A stretch of 64,000 nt of DNA, taken from NCBI RefSeq assembly GCF_003945765.1, contig NZ_CP027712.1:3968001-4032000 (forward strand), in the 5' to 3' direction. Below are positions 8,534-17,436 of the stretch, piece by piece. How positions within the stretch are numbered: the stretch's first letter is position 1; each line of letters opens with the position of its first letter. The DNA comes from Pseudomonas chlororaphis subsp. chlororaphis (GTDB lineage Bacteria; Pseudomonadota; Gammaproteobacteria; Pseudomonadales; Pseudomonadaceae). The notes under the pieces were generated by a model. It worked only from the letters and a program-made list of their open reading frames with translations. It ran no database searches and had not been told where the DNA came from. The position numbers were made by a program, and so were the translations under genes.

Positions 8534-9931
8534 TCAGCAGGGAGTCGCCGCGCCTTTGCGCGCGTACCACCACCAGGTCACCACGATGCAGCTCAGGTAA
8601 AAGCCGACGAACATGTAGAAGGCCATCTCCGGGCCGCCGGTCTGGGCCATGGAAGTGCCGAAGGATTTGGGGATGAAGAACGCGCCGAAGGCGCCCATGG
8701 CCGAGCTGAAACCGAGCACCGCGGCCGACTCCTTGCCGGCGTTCTTTTGCGCCTGCTCGCGCACCGCGGCGCTTTGCCCGGCGGCGGCTTTTTCATGCAG
8801 GGTGCGGAAGATCACCGGGATCATGCGGAAGGTCGAACCGTTGCCGATGCCGGTGGTGATGAACAGCAGCATGAACAGGCCGAGGAAGCCGTAGAAGTTG
8901 CCGCCGGCGCCGTTATGCGGAAGAAAGTGCAAGACCCCGAAGACCATCACGATCATCGCCGCGAAGTTCCACAAGGTCACCCGGGCACCGCCGAGCTTGT
9001 CCGCCAGCCAGCCGCCCAGCGGCCGCACCAGGGCACCCACCAGCGGGCCGAGGAAGGCGAACTTCAGCGCCACCACGTCCGGGAACGCGGTCTTGATCAG
9101 CATTGGAAAAGCCGCCGAGAAGCCGATGAACGAACCAAAGGTCGCCAGGTACAGCCAGCACATCAGCCAGTTGTGCTTGCGCTTGAAGATCACCGCCTGC
9201 TCGCTGAACGAAGCCTTGGCGCTGGACAGGTCGTTCATGCCGAACCAGGCCAGCAGCGTCACCGCGATAATGAACGGCACCCAGACAAACCCGGCGTTCT
9301 GCAGCCACAGCTGGCTGCCGTCGGCCAGCACCTGGGGTTGCCCGCCAAGCCAGCCGAACAGGCCGAAGGTGATCACCAGCGGCACGCAGAACTGCATCAC
9401 CGACACCCCGAGGTTGCCCAGCCCGGCATTCAGGCCCAGGGCCGTGCCCTGCTGCGACTTGGGGTAGAAGAAGCTGATGTTGGACATGCTCGAGGCAAAG
9501 TTGCCGCCGCCGAAACCGCAGAGCAGCGCGATCAGCACGAACACGCTGTAGGGGGTGTTCGGGTCCTGCACGGCAAAGCCCATCCACAGCGACGGCAGCA
9601 GCAACGAGGCGGTGCTCAGGGCGGTCCAGCGGCGGCCGCCGAAGATCGGCACCATGAACGAATAGAACACCCGCAAAGTGGCGCCGGACAGCCCCGGCAA
9701 CGCTGCCAGCCAGAACAGCTGGTCGGTGCTGAAGCTGAAGCCGATGGCGTTCAGGCGCACGATCACCGTGCTCCAGACCATCCACACGGCAAAGGCCAAG
9801 AGCAGCGCGGGAATCGAGATCCACAGGTTGCGGGTCGCCGTCTGCTTGCCGCTGCGCCCCCAGAAAGCGGGGTCTTCCGGGCGCCAGTCATGAATCAACG
9901 GGCCTGAATCGGGCTTATCAAGAACCGACAT
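8534..9931 (-). CDS. narK2: Nitrate/nitrite MFS transporter NarK2
   Basis: About 465-residue major facilitator with 12 hydrophobic segments, of the NarK nitrate/nitrite porter family. Family features include the glycine-rich nitrate-signature stretches GGGNFASSMSNISFFYP and GLNAGLGNLGVSVMQF, with an arginine in the TM2-like segment ATLRVFYSF. The second methionine (MSVLDKPD) is chosen as start because GGAGAAGA sits just upstream; a start 6 codons earlier has no such site. The gene overlaps the end of narK1 by 14 bases. In pseudomonads the NarK1/NarK2 pair divides nitrate uptake and nitrite export; this copy has the NarK2-type sequence and position next to narG. Confidence 0.95.
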   Translation of the reverse strand: MSVLDKPDSGPLIHDWRPEDPAFWGRSGKQTATRNLWISIPALLLAFAVWMVWSTVIVRLNAIGFSFSTDQLFWLAALPGLSGATLRVFYSFMVPIFGGRRWTALSTASLLLPSLWMGFAVQDPNTPYSVFVLIALLCGFGGGNFASSMSNISFFYPKSQQGTALGLNAGLGNLGVSVMQFCVPLVITFGLFGWLGGQPQVLADGSQLWLQNAGFVWVPFIIAVTLLAWFGMNDLSSAKASFSEQAVIFKRKHNWLMCWLYLATFGSFIGFSAAFPMLIKTAFPDVVALKFAFLGPLVGALVRPLGGWLADKLGGARVTLWNFAAMIVMVFGVLHFLPHNGAGGNFYGFLGLFMLLFITTGIGNGSTFRMIPVIFRTLHEKAAAGQSAAVREQAQKNAGKESAAVLGFSSAMGAFGAFFIPKSFGTSMAQTGGPEMAFYMFVGFYLSCIVVTWWWYARKGAATPC

Positions 9932-11213
9932 GTTCTTCTCCTTGGGCAATGCTGGAAAACGGGGACGAGGTGGCCGGCGGCTGTTTGCCCAGCAGCGGGC
10001 GCTTGCGGATTTCGCTGAAGTACATCCAGGTGAGCGACACCCAGACCACGCCGTACATCAACATGAAGCAGGAAGAGCGCACGCCGGTGAGGTCCACCAG
10101 GGCGCCGAACAGGATTGGCAGGACGAAGCCGCCCAGGCCGCCGGCCAAGCCGACGATGCCGGACACCGCGCCCATGTTCTGCGGGTAGTCGTTGGCGATG
10201 TACTTGAACACCGAGGCCTTGCCGAAGGCGAAGGCGATGCCCATGACGAACAGCAGCACGGTGAACAGCGCAGGATTCAGGCCGATGTGAAAATCCAGGG
10301 CGCCGTCGACGGTGCGCACTTGCAGCTGGGTCTGCGGGTAGGACAGCAGGAACAGGCAGATCCAGCTGACCCAGAGCACCCACCAGGTCACGCTCTGGGC
10401 GCCCCAGCGGTCCGACATCCAGCCGCCGACGGCGCGCAGCACCCCGCCCGGCAAGGAGAAACAGGCGGCCAGCAGCGCCGCGCTCTGCAGGCTGAAGCCG
10501 TATTCCTGCACGTAGTACTGGGTCATCCACAGCGCCAGGGCCACGTAGCCGCCGAAGACGATCGAGTAGTACTGGCAGTAGCGCCACACCGCCGGGTCCT
10601 TCAACGCGCCCAACTGCTCGCGCAGGGTGGCGCCAGAGGCGCTGCGATGGGCCTTGTTGTCGGCGCTGAGAAACCAGAACAGCAGCGCGGTGATGAACAG
10701 GATGGCGCTGAAGGCTTTCGGCACCAGCTGCCAGCTGCCGGCGGCGATCAGCGCCGGGGCGAGAAACTTGGTCAGCGCGGCACCGGCGTTACCCGCGCCG
10801 AAGATGCCCATGGCGAAGCCCTGGTTGTCCTGGTCGAACCACTTGGCAACGTAGGCGATACCCACCGAAAACGAACCGCCGGCCAGGCCGACGAACAGGC
10901 CCAGGACCAGGAACTGCCAGTAGGCCGTGGCGTGGCTGATCAGGTACAGCGGCAACACGCAGCACAGCATCAGCAGGAAGAACACGCTGCGCCCGCCAAA
11001 GCGGTCGGTCAGCAGGCCCAGCGGCAAGCGTGCCAGCGAACCGGTGAGCACCGGGGTGGCGGCCAGCAGGCCGAACTGGGTTTCGTTGAGCGCAAGCAGT
11101 GCCTTGATCGGCACACCGAGCACCGCGAACATCATCCAGACCATGAAGCACACGGTGAAGGCCAGCGTACTCATGCCCAGCACCAGGCCTTGTCGTACAC
11201 GCGGTTGGGTCAT
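9918..11213 (-). CDS. narK1: Nitrate transporter NarK1 (MFS)
   Basis: 431-residue, 12-segment MFS protein, first gene of the nar operon. NarK-family features are visible in the N-terminal half (LARLPLGLLTDRFGGR between segments 2 and 3; GGSFSVGIAYVAKWF in segment 4) and in the C-terminal half (GVLRAVGGWMSDRWG). It is of the NarK1 type (proton-linked nitrate uptake), a separate polypeptide from NarK2, whereas some bacteria carry the pair fused. Its start lies 59 bases from a perfect FNR-type box and about 110 from a NarL box, so anaerobic and nitrate-dependent induction is expected. Confidence 0.95.
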   Translation of the reverse strand: MTQPRVRQGLVLGMSTLAFTVCFMVWMMFAVLGVPIKALLALNETQFGLLAATPVLTGSLARLPLGLLTDRFGGRSVFFLLMLCCVLPLYLISHATAYWQFLVLGLFVGLAGGSFSVGIAYVAKWFDQDNQGFAMGIFGAGNAGAALTKFLAPALIAAGSWQLVPKAFSAILFITALLFWFLSADNKAHRSASGATLREQLGALKDPAVWRYCQYYSIVFGGYVALALWMTQYYVQEYGFSLQSAALLAACFSLPGGVLRAVGGWMSDRWGAQSVTWWVLWVSWICLFLLSYPQTQLQVRTVDGALDFHIGLNPALFTVLLFVMGIAFAFGKASVFKYIANDYPQNMGAVSGIVGLAGGLGGFVLPILFGALVDLTGVRSSCFMLMYGVVWVSLTWMYFSEIRKRPLLGKQPPATSSPFSSIAQGEEHVGS

Positions 11214-11271
11214 CTCGCTCTCCAGTCAGTCATTCATGGCCGCAGACTAGAGAGGCGAACCCGGTAAAAAC

Positions 11272-11285
11272 TTGACCCGGGTCAA
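11272..11285. promoter_or_regulatory. Anr/Dnr (FNR-type) box of the narK1 promoter
   Basis: TTGACCCGGGTCAA is a perfect 14-base palindrome fitting TTGAY-N4-RTCAA. It is centred about 65 bases upstream of the narK1 start, and also lies between narK1 and the divergent narX. Recognition by Anr or Dnr follows from family consensus; which of the two binds cannot be told from sequence. Confidence 0.9.
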
Positions 11286-11322
11286 GGAAGCCCGGGGCCT
11301 GCTGGGCCTATGCTTGCGCCGC

Positions 11323-11340
11323 CTACCTCCAACGAGGTAG
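11323..11340. promoter_or_regulatory. NarL box (7-2-7) between narK1 and narX
   Basis: CTACCTCCAACGAGGTAG is an almost perfect palindrome of two TACCTCS heptamers, tail to tail with two bases between, the NarL dimer arrangement. It lies 38 bases upstream of the FNR-type box relative to narK1, consistent with nitrate activation of the nar operon by phospho-NarL. Confidence 0.88.
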
Positions 11341-11412
11341 TGCCGAAAAACCTCTGAACCCTTTGTTTATCAGGCTCTTGCCTTGGCTCCACGAGGCGGT
11401 TGCACGGATCCG

Positions 11413-13341
11413 ATGAACAACAACTCTTTAGAGGTAGAGCGCCAGGGACCGGCTGCAAAACCATCGCCAGTCGTCCCTGGAGCCTGCTATGTCCACCCTT
11501 CCCCCGTTCACATCCGGCCCGCGCCCTTGATCCGCTGGCTGCGCAGTTCCCTGCCCGCCCGCGCCGGCCTGGCGGTGATCCTGATCGCCGTGCTGGCGCT
11601 GGCCAGTTCCCTGAGCGCCGGGCTGATCGCCTGGTTCAGCCAGGGCGACGCGGCGGCCATCAATACCGCGGGCTCGGTGCGCATGGAGACCTACCACCTG
11701 AGCTGGAAGCTGGCCGCGGGCGCCAGCGCCGAAGAGATCGAGCAGATCCGCCAGAGCCTGCAACAGCGCCTCGACAGCCAGTCGCTCAGGGCGGTGCTGG
11801 AAGACGGCGCCGACCCCGAGCTGGTGGACAGCTACCGGCAGATCCAGCAACGCTGGAACGCTGAGTTGCAGCCAGCCCTGGAACAACGCGATGCCGCCGC
11901 GTTCCAGGCCCTGGCCCTGCCCTTCGTCGAGCAGCTGAACCAGTTCGTCAGCCTGCTGCAACGCCAGAGCGAACATAAGCAGACCTGGCAACAGTTGATC
12001 CAGGGCGCGGCGCTGTTCACCACCCTGTTCGTCCTGCTGCTGGGCCTGTACGAACTGCAATACGGCGTGGTCACGCCCTTGCAGGAACTGGTGGAAGCCA
12101 CCCAGCGCTTTCGCCGTGGCGACTTCCAGGTGCGGGTCAACCACCAGTCCCGGGACGAGCTGGGCCAGTTGGCCACCAGCTTCAACGCCATGGCCGAGAC
12201 CATCGAGCAATCCCACCGCACCCTGGAAACCCTGGTGCGGCAAAAGACCCACAACCTGCAACAGGCCAACGCCGCCCTGGAGCTGCTGTACCAGAGCAGC
12301 CGCAGCCTGGCCACGCGGCTGGCCAACGCCGAAGGCCTGGACGAACTGATCCGGCGCTTCCAGCAACGCCTGCCGGGGTTGCGCCTGTCGCTGTGCCTGC
12401 AAGGCCAGTTGCAGGCCCCGGCGCAGCAGCTGATCGCCCTGCATGGCGCCGACAGCCGGGAGGTCTGCGCGGTCAGCGATTGCGCCAGCTGCCAGCGGCA
12501 CCAGCCGATCGCCCGGCAGCGTTTCAGCATCAGCAACCAGGGCAGCGAACTGGGCGAGCTCAAGGCGCACTTCGTCGACGGCCATGCCCCGCAAGCCTGG
12601 GAAACCGAACTGATCCAGGCCCTGGCCAACCTGATCGGCACCTCGCTGTCGCTCAAGCGCCAGCGCGAACAGGACCATCGCCTGCTGCTGTTCGAAGAAC
12701 GCGCGATCATCGCCCGCGAGCTGCACGACTCCCTGGCCCAGGCCCTGTCCTACATGAAGCTGCAGGTCAGCCGCATGCAGACCCTGATGCGCCGTGGCGA
12801 ACCACTGAGCACCCTGGAGAACGTCACCGCCGAACTGCGCGAGGGGGTGAACAACGCCTACCGCCAGCTGCGCGAACTGTTGACCACCTTTCGCTTGCAG
12901 ATCCACGACGCCGGGCTGGTGCGCGAGCTCGAAGCGACCACCGAGGAGTTCTCGCGCCGCGGCGATTTCCAGGTGCATGTGCAGCTCGACAGCCTGGCCT
13001 TCGAGCTGTCGGCCAGCGAGCAGATCCACCTGCTGCAGATCACCCGCGAGGCGCTCTCCAACTGCCTGCGCCACGCCCACGCGGAGAATGTCTGGCTGCA
13101 ATTGCGCCAGCATGGCGAAACCCTGCGCCTGTCGATCGAGGACGATGGCCGCGGCTTCAGCGGCGACCACGACAACAGTGGCAACCAGCGCGAACACCAC
13201 GGCCTGAACATCATGGATGAGCGGGCCCGCAGCCTGCATGGCCAGTTGCAGATTTCTTCCAGGACGCCCCAGGGCACCCTGGTGCAGATGGAATTCCGTC
13301 CGGAGTTTCTCGCCGTCCCCACACAAGGTAGCGCCGCATGA
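11413..13341 (+). CDS. narX: Nitrate/nitrite sensor histidine kinase NarX
   Basis: 642-residue membrane histidine kinase. Order: TM1 (LAVILIAVLALASSLSAGLIA), periplasmic domain with the nitrate-binding P-box (NTAGSVRMETYHL), TM2 (ALFTTLFVLLLGLYEL), HAMP, a central module with cysteines (CAVSDCASC), then an HPK7-type dimerisation/phosphorylation helix (ERAIIARELHDSLAQALSYMK, His in ELHDS) and an ATPase domain with DDGRGF and the HGLNIMDERA G2 box. The ATG at 11413 has only a weak ribosome site (GGATCC), and a TTG further in (11527) could be the true start because the first 38 residues precede any recognisable domain. It partners NarL, overlapping its start by 4 bases. Confidence 0.95.
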   Translation: MNNNSLEVERQGPAAKPSPVVPGACYVHPSPVHIRPAPLIRWLRSSLPARAGLAVILIAVLALASSLSAGLIAWFSQGDAAAINTAGSVRMETYHLSWKLAAGASAEEIEQIRQSLQQRLDSQSLRAVLEDGADPELVDSYRQIQQRWNAELQPALEQRDAAAFQALALPFVEQLNQFVSLLQRQSEHKQTWQQLIQGAALFTTLFVLLLGLYELQYGVVTPLQELVEATQRFRRGDFQVRVNHQSRDELGQLATSFNAMAETIEQSHRTLETLVRQKTHNLQQANAALELLYQSSRSLATRLANAEGLDELIRRFQQRLPGLRLSLCLQGQLQAPAQQLIALHGADSREVCAVSDCASCQRHQPIARQRFSISNQGSELGELKAHFVDGHAPQAWETELIQALANLIGTSLSLKRQREQDHRLLLFEERAIIARELHDSLAQALSYMKLQVSRMQTLMRRGEPLSTLENVTAELREGVNNAYRQLRELLTTFRLQIHDAGLVRELEATTEEFSRRGDFQVHVQLDSLAFELSASEQIHLLQITREALSNCLRHAHAENVWLQLRQHGETLRLSIEDDGRGFSGDHDNSGNQREHHGLNIMDERARSLHGQLQISSRTPQGTLVQMEFRPEFLAVPTQGSAA

Positions 13342-13985
13342 ACCCATCCCCCTCCTACCGGATCCTGCTGGTCGACGACCATCCGATGATGCGTCGCGGC
13401 ATCCGCCAGATGCTCGAACTGGAAGACGACCTGCAGATCGTCGGCGAGGCCAGCCACGGCGAAGAAGCCCTGGGCCTGATCGAACCCTTGCAGCCCGACC
13501 TGGTGCTGCTCGACAACAACATGCCGCAACTCAACGGCATCGAGACCCTGCGCCGCCTGCGGGCCATGGACTACCGCGGCAAGGTGCTGCTGTTCACCGT
13601 GTCCGACGCCGAGGACGACATTCGCGACGCCCTGCGCCTGGACGCCGACGGCTACCTGCTCAAGGACATGGAGCCCGAGTTGCTGATCCAGTACTTGCGC
13701 GATGCCCTGAGCGGCGCCCTGGTGATCAGCCCGGGGCTGACCCGGGTCATGGCCCAGGCCCTGCGTTCGCCGCCGCGCCAGCCGGAGGTCGAGCTGACCG
13801 AGCGCGAGCGCCAGGTGCTGCGCACCATCGCCGGCGGCTACAGCAACAAGGTCATCGGCCACAAGCTGGGCATCACCGAAGGCACGGTCAAGGTCCATGT
13901 GAAGAACCTGCTGCACAAGCTCGGCCTGCGCTCGCGGGTCGAGGCCGCGGTGTGGGCCATGGAGCACCTGCGCAACGCCGGCTGA
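13338..13985 (+). CDS. narL: Nitrate response regulator NarL
   Basis: 215-residue two-component regulator. The receiver domain has acidic pair D13-D14, phospho-acceptor D59 in LLDNNMPQLNG, a Thr in LLFTVSD and a Lys in YLLKDME. A LuxR-type helix-turn-helix follows (ELTERERQVLRTIAGGYSNK...GTVKVHVKNLLHKLGLRSR). It binds TACYYMT-type heptamers; such 7-2-7 sites occur in this window before narK1 and before moaB. The start overlaps the narX stop by four bases (ATGA). Confidence 0.97.
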   Translation: MNPSPSYRILLVDDHPMMRRGIRQMLELEDDLQIVGEASHGEEALGLIEPLQPDLVLLDNNMPQLNGIETLRRLRAMDYRGKVLLFTVSDAEDDIRDALRLDADGYLLKDMEPELLIQYLRDALSGALVISPGLTRVMAQALRSPPRQPEVELTERERQVLRTIAGGYSNKVIGHKLGITEGTVKVHVKNLLHKLGLRSRVEAAVWAMEHLRNAG

Positions 13986-14001
13986 GCCGCGCTTAGCCAC
14001 T

Positions 14002-14046
14002 CCTGCCCCTTTGGCCCCCTGCCCCTTTGCCCCCCTGCCCCTTTGG
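14002..14046. repeat. Three tandem copies of a 16-base C-rich unit
   Basis: Units of CCTGCCCCTTTGGCCC lie at 14002, 14018 and 14034 (the last partial), between the narL stop and the downstream Dnr-type regulator. The first two differ at one base. They look like a replication-slippage repeat; copy number could vary between strains. No coding is affected. Confidence 0.85.
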
Positions 14047-14114
14047 AGGTACGCCGGCGGAGGCATAGGCCCTGGCAGCCGCGCGCTCTACCATGGCCGG
14101 CAGCGGAGGTACCC

Positions 14115-14792
14115 ATGCTGACCCACCCTTCCATCGTGCTGTTGTTGCGTCGCCATCATCTGTTCAGCCAGTTGCCGGACAAGGTCTTCGAGGAGGTCTG
14201 TGCCCAGGCCATGCTCAGGCGCCTGCCCAGCCACAACACCCTGATGCACCAGGGCGACCCGGCCAAGCGCTTTTTCCTGCTGGTCAGCGGCCAGGTCAAG
14301 CTGTACCGCATCACCGGCGAAGGCCAGGAGAACCTGGTGGAAATCATCCAGCCCGGGCAGACCTTCGCCGAGGCCCTGCTGTTCAGCCAGGCGCGCTTCT
14401 ACCCGGTGAATGCCACTGCGCTGAAAGACAGCGTGCTGGTCAGCATCGACGGCAACCATTACCGCCACGCCCTGGAGGACCAGCCGCAGGTGTGCCTGGC
14501 GATCCTGGCGAGCATGAGCGTGCACCTGCACCAGCGCCTCAAGGACATCGACACCCTGACCCTGGGCAGCGCCAGCCGGCGGGTGGTGAGTTTCCTGTTG
14601 CAGGAGCGCGACCCGCACAGCGGCGAGGTGGTGCTGCAAGTGTCCAAGCGCCTGGTGGCCTCCAAGCTGGGGATCCAGCCGGAGACCTTCTCGCGCATCC
14701 TCCATCGGTTGGTCGAAAGCGGCCTGATCGCCATGGAGCGGCGCACTATCCAGATCCCCGGCGCCGAGGAGCTGGCGGCGTACGACGCGTAA
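14115..14792 (+). CDS. Crp/Fnr-family regulator, Dnr-type, next to narXL
   Basis: 225-residue Crp/Fnr regulator with an N-terminal cyclic-nucleotide-binding-like beta roll, a dimerisation helix (~130-150) and a C-terminal winged helix whose recognition helix IQPETFSRILHRL has the E..SR contacts typical of TTGAT-binding FNR proteins. There is no N-terminal cysteine cluster, so it is not an oxygen-sensing Anr. It keeps the HHLF motif near residue 14 like Dnr, but the position equivalent to Dnr His187 is lysine (K184). P. stutzeri has a comparable Dnr-type gene (DnrE) beside narXL. Start ATG 14115 has GGAGGTACCC ahead; an upstream in-frame extension is rejected. Confidence 0.9.
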   Translation: MLTHPSIVLLLRRHHLFSQLPDKVFEEVCAQAMLRRLPSHNTLMHQGDPAKRFFLLVSGQVKLYRITGEGQENLVEIIQPGQTFAEALLFSQARFYPVNATALKDSVLVSIDGNHYRHALEDQPQVCLAILASMSVHLHQRLKDIDTLTLGSASRRVVSFLLQERDPHSGEVVLQVSKRLVASKLGIQPETFSRILHRLVESGLIAMERRTIQIPGAEELAAYDA

Positions 14793-14820
14793 CCGCCGCC
14801 GCTCGCCTGGCGTCGCCCCA

Positions 14821-14966
14821 ATCGCCGGCAAGCCTGGCTCCTACAAGGGGAATGGGTTGCCATCGTTCACGGGTCCGACACTTCTCCTGTAGGAGCCAGG
14901 CTTGCCGGCGAAGCGTCCGGCCTGACACTGCGCGTTGCCTCTATCGCTGGCAAGCCAGCGCCTACA
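14821..14966. repeat. REP element cluster (inverted pair plus a third copy)
   Basis: CGCCGGCAAGCCTGGCTCCTACA-type sequence at 14821-14845 is repeated inverted at 14888-14911, and a diverged direct copy lies at 14943-14966. This is the REP/BIME layout common between pseudomonad genes. It separates the convergent Dnr-type gene and ubiT and can fold into large hairpins that may end transcription from both sides. Confidence 0.88.
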
Positions 14967-14973
14967 GAGATGT

Positions 14974-15456
14974 TCAGCCTGCGGCCAGCCCCTTGCCCGC
15001 CCGTTCCAGATTGCGCCACAGCCAGACCGGCAATACGTCCGGGTCGAGGCTGTCGATCAGGTTTTTCAGGGTCAGGCCCAGCTCGGTATCGCCCTCGATC
15101 ACCAGGCGCCGGCGGAAGAACAATGTGTCCGGGTCTTCCTGACGGCTGGCCAGCAGCAGGAACTCGCGCCAGTTGCCGCTGATGGTCACATCGGCCCGGG
15201 CGTGTTCGGCGATGCGCAGGCCGTCGCGGTCGCGGGTCAGGTACCAGGCCAGGCCCAGGTCGGGAATCCGCAGGCACAGCCAGCGCCGGCGCAACAGGTC
15301 GAATTCGCCGGCGCGCAGCGGCTCGGCCAAACAGCGGTTGAGCCCCTGCTGCAAGGCCAGGCGCTGCACGCCGAACGGCACCCGCCGCAGCAATGGCAGC
15401 AGCCGGTCGGCGCTGCGCAGCAGCCAGTCCTTGCGTTTGGATTTGCCACTCAGCAC
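14974..15456 (-). CDS. ubiT: UbiT, SCP2-domain lipid-binding factor for anaerobic ubiquinone synthesis
   Basis: 160-residue protein of the YhbT/UbiT family with an SCP2-like sterol-binding fold (e.g. WYLTRDRDGLRIAEHARADVTISG and RRLVIEGDTELGLTLKNLIDSLD). It is thought to carry ubiquinone intermediates for the UbiU-UbiV hydroxylase. It begins at GTG (15456), which overlaps the ubiV stop (GTGCTGA) and is preceded by GGAGGTGGGCCT; no ATG in frame fits. Last gene of ubiU-ubiV-ubiT. Confidence 0.92.
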   Translation of the reverse strand: MLSGKSKRKDWLLRSADRLLPLLRRVPFGVQRLALQQGLNRCLAEPLRAGEFDLLRRRWLCLRIPDLGLAWYLTRDRDGLRIAEHARADVTISGNWREFLLLASRQEDPDTLFFRRRLVIEGDTELGLTLKNLIDSLDPDVLPVWLWRNLERAGKGLAAG

Positions 15457-16340
15457 AGGCCCACCTCCTCGACGCGCAACATCCCGGCCTGGCCATGCCA
15501 GTAACCGTTGCAGCCCTCGACGAACAGCGGTGGCGTCGCGCCCTGGCGCACCCGCTGGTAGGCCTCGATCACCTCGCCCATGCCCTGGGCCCGCGGGCTC
15601 AGGCGCAGCAGGTCGGCGCCGCAGGCCACCAGCCCGGCGTAGTCTGCCAACAGATTGGTGACCTCGGCGGACAGGGTCTGGATGCCATTGAGGGTGAACA
15701 GCGCCTGGCCTTCCTGGCTGCTCAGCGCCAGGCCGTCGGGGTACTGGATGCAGCAGAACTGGCAGTCGTCCTTGGGCCGGTCCTGGGCCCGGGCGGTGAA
15801 GCAACGCGCGGAATACGCCAACGGCAGATGCCCATAGGCGAAGACTTCGACCTCGGGCAGCGCCTGGCCCAGCTCGCGCACCTGCTCCAGCACCGCGCGG
15901 ATCAGCGCCGCCGAACATTCCACCGGCGGCACCCAGCGGATCATCCCGCAGCCCTGCAATTGCGCCAGGGCGTGGCCGTTGTACAGGTTCAGCGCCGGGC
16001 CACCCACGAAGGGCAATTTGCGCTCGGCGAGGAACTGCACCGCGCCCATGTCGTTGGCCTCCACCAGCAGCTCGCCGTTGTCGCACAGGCGCCGCAGGCT
16101 CGACAACTCCGAGGCGGCTTCGATCAGGGTCAGGCTGGAGAGCACGATCTGCGCCGACGTGCAGCCCTGCAATTCGCGCCCCAGGCCCAGCCACTGGTCC
16201 AGGGACAGCGCCCGGCGTTTCGAACACACGGTTTCCCCCAGGTAAATCACATCCAGGGGCAAGGCCGACATCTCGGCATAAAAACGCCCCAATTGTTCCT
16301 TGTCCCAGTAGAACAGGACGGGGCCCAGGCTGAGCTTCAT
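15450..16340 (-). CDS. ubiV: UbiV, O2-independent ubiquinone hydroxylase subunit (peptidase U32-like)
   Basis: 296-residue U32-family protein. The four cysteines that bind [4Fe-4S] in UbiV are visible: C39 in LGETVC, one in YSARCF, and a pair in DDCQFCC. With UbiU it hydroxylates the quinone ring using prephenate rather than oxygen, letting cells make ubiquinone without O2. It starts 10 bases after ubiU ends and overlaps ubiT. In the nar context it supplies the quinol donor for NarI. Confidence 0.94.
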   Translation of the reverse strand: MKLSLGPVLFYWDKEQLGRFYAEMSALPLDVIYLGETVCSKRRALSLDQWLGLGRELQGCTSAQIVLSSLTLIEAASELSSLRRLCDNGELLVEANDMGAVQFLAERKLPFVGGPALNLYNGHALAQLQGCGMIRWVPPVECSAALIRAVLEQVRELGQALPEVEVFAYGHLPLAYSARCFTARAQDRPKDDCQFCCIQYPDGLALSSQEGQALFTLNGIQTLSAEVTNLLADYAGLVACGADLLRLSPRAQGMGEVIEAYQRVRQGATPPLFVEGCNGYWHGQAGMLRVEEVGLC

Positions 16341-16350
16341 CGCGAATTCC

Positions 16351-17346
16351 TCATTGCCATGATCGATGGTAGGCACCCAGGGTGGTCTGGCTGCCCTCGG
16401 ACAGGCCGGCCAGCACCTGGCGCCACTGGTCCTTGACCGTGAAACTGGCGGGCGCGGCGCGATGGGCATCCAGCGCCGCACGCCAGACCCGGGTGACCTG
16501 CTCGACATAAGCCGGGCTGCGCTGGCGGCCTTCGATCTTCACCGCCTCGACGCCGATGGCCGCCAGCTCCGGCAGCAGGTCCAGGGTGTCGAGGCTGGTG
16601 GGTTCCTCCAGGGCATGGAAGCGCTTGCCCTCCACCAGGAAGCGCCCCTTGCACAGGGTCGGGTAGCCGGCTGGCTCGTCGGCTTGATAGCGGTCGATCA
16701 GCACTTCGCTGAGGCGCGCGCTCAAGCCCTCGGCGTCCTCGCTCCAGCGCACCGCCTTGGCCGGCGAGCAGACGCCGCACAGGTTCGGCGACTCGCCGGT
16801 GATGTAGGAAGACAGGTGGCAACGCCCTTCGGCCATGATGCACAGGCTGCCAAAGGCGAATACTTCGATCGGTACCGTGCTGCTGGCCGCCACCTGGCGC
16901 ACCTGGGCCAGGGACAGCACCCGCGGCAGTACGGCGCGGCGGATGTTGTAGTGCTGGGCGTAGAACGCCAGGGCGCTGGCATTGGTCGCCGAGCCCTGCA
17001 CCGAGAGGTGCAGGTTCAATTGCGGATGGCGCTGGCTGGCATAGGCCAGGACCCCGGGATCGGCGGCGATCAGCGCGTCGACCCCATGCTCGGCGGCGCG
17101 GTCCACCGCCCGTTGCCAGCGCGCCCAGCCCTGGGGCTGGGGGTAGGTGTTGACTGCCACATAGAGTTTGCGTTGGTGCTGGCGAATGTGCGCGACCGCC
17201 GCGTCGAACTGCTTGTCGTCCATGTTCAGGCCGGCGAAATGCCGGGCGTTGGTGTCGTCGCGAAAGCCGACGTAGACGGCATCGGCGCCTTGGCGCACCG
17301 CCGCTTTGAGCGCAGGCAAGTTGCCTGCGGGGCAGACCAGTTGCAT
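16351..17346 (-). CDS. ubiU: UbiU, O2-independent ubiquinone hydroxylase subunit (peptidase U32-like)
   Basis: 331-residue partner of UbiV. The N-terminus MQLVCPAGNLPALKAAVRQG is the U32 signature, and the cluster cysteines appear in the pattern CIMAEGRC...CGVC...TLCKG. Length matches UbiU/YhbU (331). It is first of three genes, with a TTGACCGCAATCAA box 91 bases upstream of its ATG, so expression should follow oxygen limitation. P. aeruginosa has the same ubiUVT-moeA-moaB grouping. Confidence 0.95.
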   Translation of the reverse strand: MQLVCPAGNLPALKAAVRQGADAVYVGFRDDTNARHFAGLNMDDKQFDAAVAHIRQHQRKLYVAVNTYPQPQGWARWQRAVDRAAEHGVDALIAADPGVLAYASQRHPQLNLHLSVQGSATNASALAFYAQHYNIRRAVLPRVLSLAQVRQVAASSTVPIEVFAFGSLCIMAEGRCHLSSYITGESPNLCGVCSPAKAVRWSEDAEGLSARLSEVLIDRYQADEPAGYPTLCKGRFLVEGKRFHALEEPTSLDTLDLLPELAAIGVEAVKIEGRQRSPAYVEQVTRVWRAALDAHRAAPASFTVKDQWRQVLAGLSEGSQTTLGAYHRSWQ

Positions 17347-17436
17347 GGGGGTTCCTCATCAAAGAACGCGCCGGAGCGACGCGTGCGCAGCGATCGGAAA
17401 TGCGCTGCCAGTCTAGCCAGACCGACAGCCACGGCC

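Noticed and set aside
4862..9907. A rightward open frame of 1681 codons
   Set aside because: It lies opposite narG and narK2, has no domain and arises from the high G/C third-position bias; narG motifs on the other strand are unambiguous.
14002..14046. Repeat array considered as CRISPR
   Set aside because: Units are directly adjacent with no spacers and are simple C-rich sequence.
14043..14111. NarL box before the Dnr-type gene
   Set aside because: Two GGAGGTA heptamers occur, but not in inverted 7-2-7 arrangement, and one is the ribosome site.
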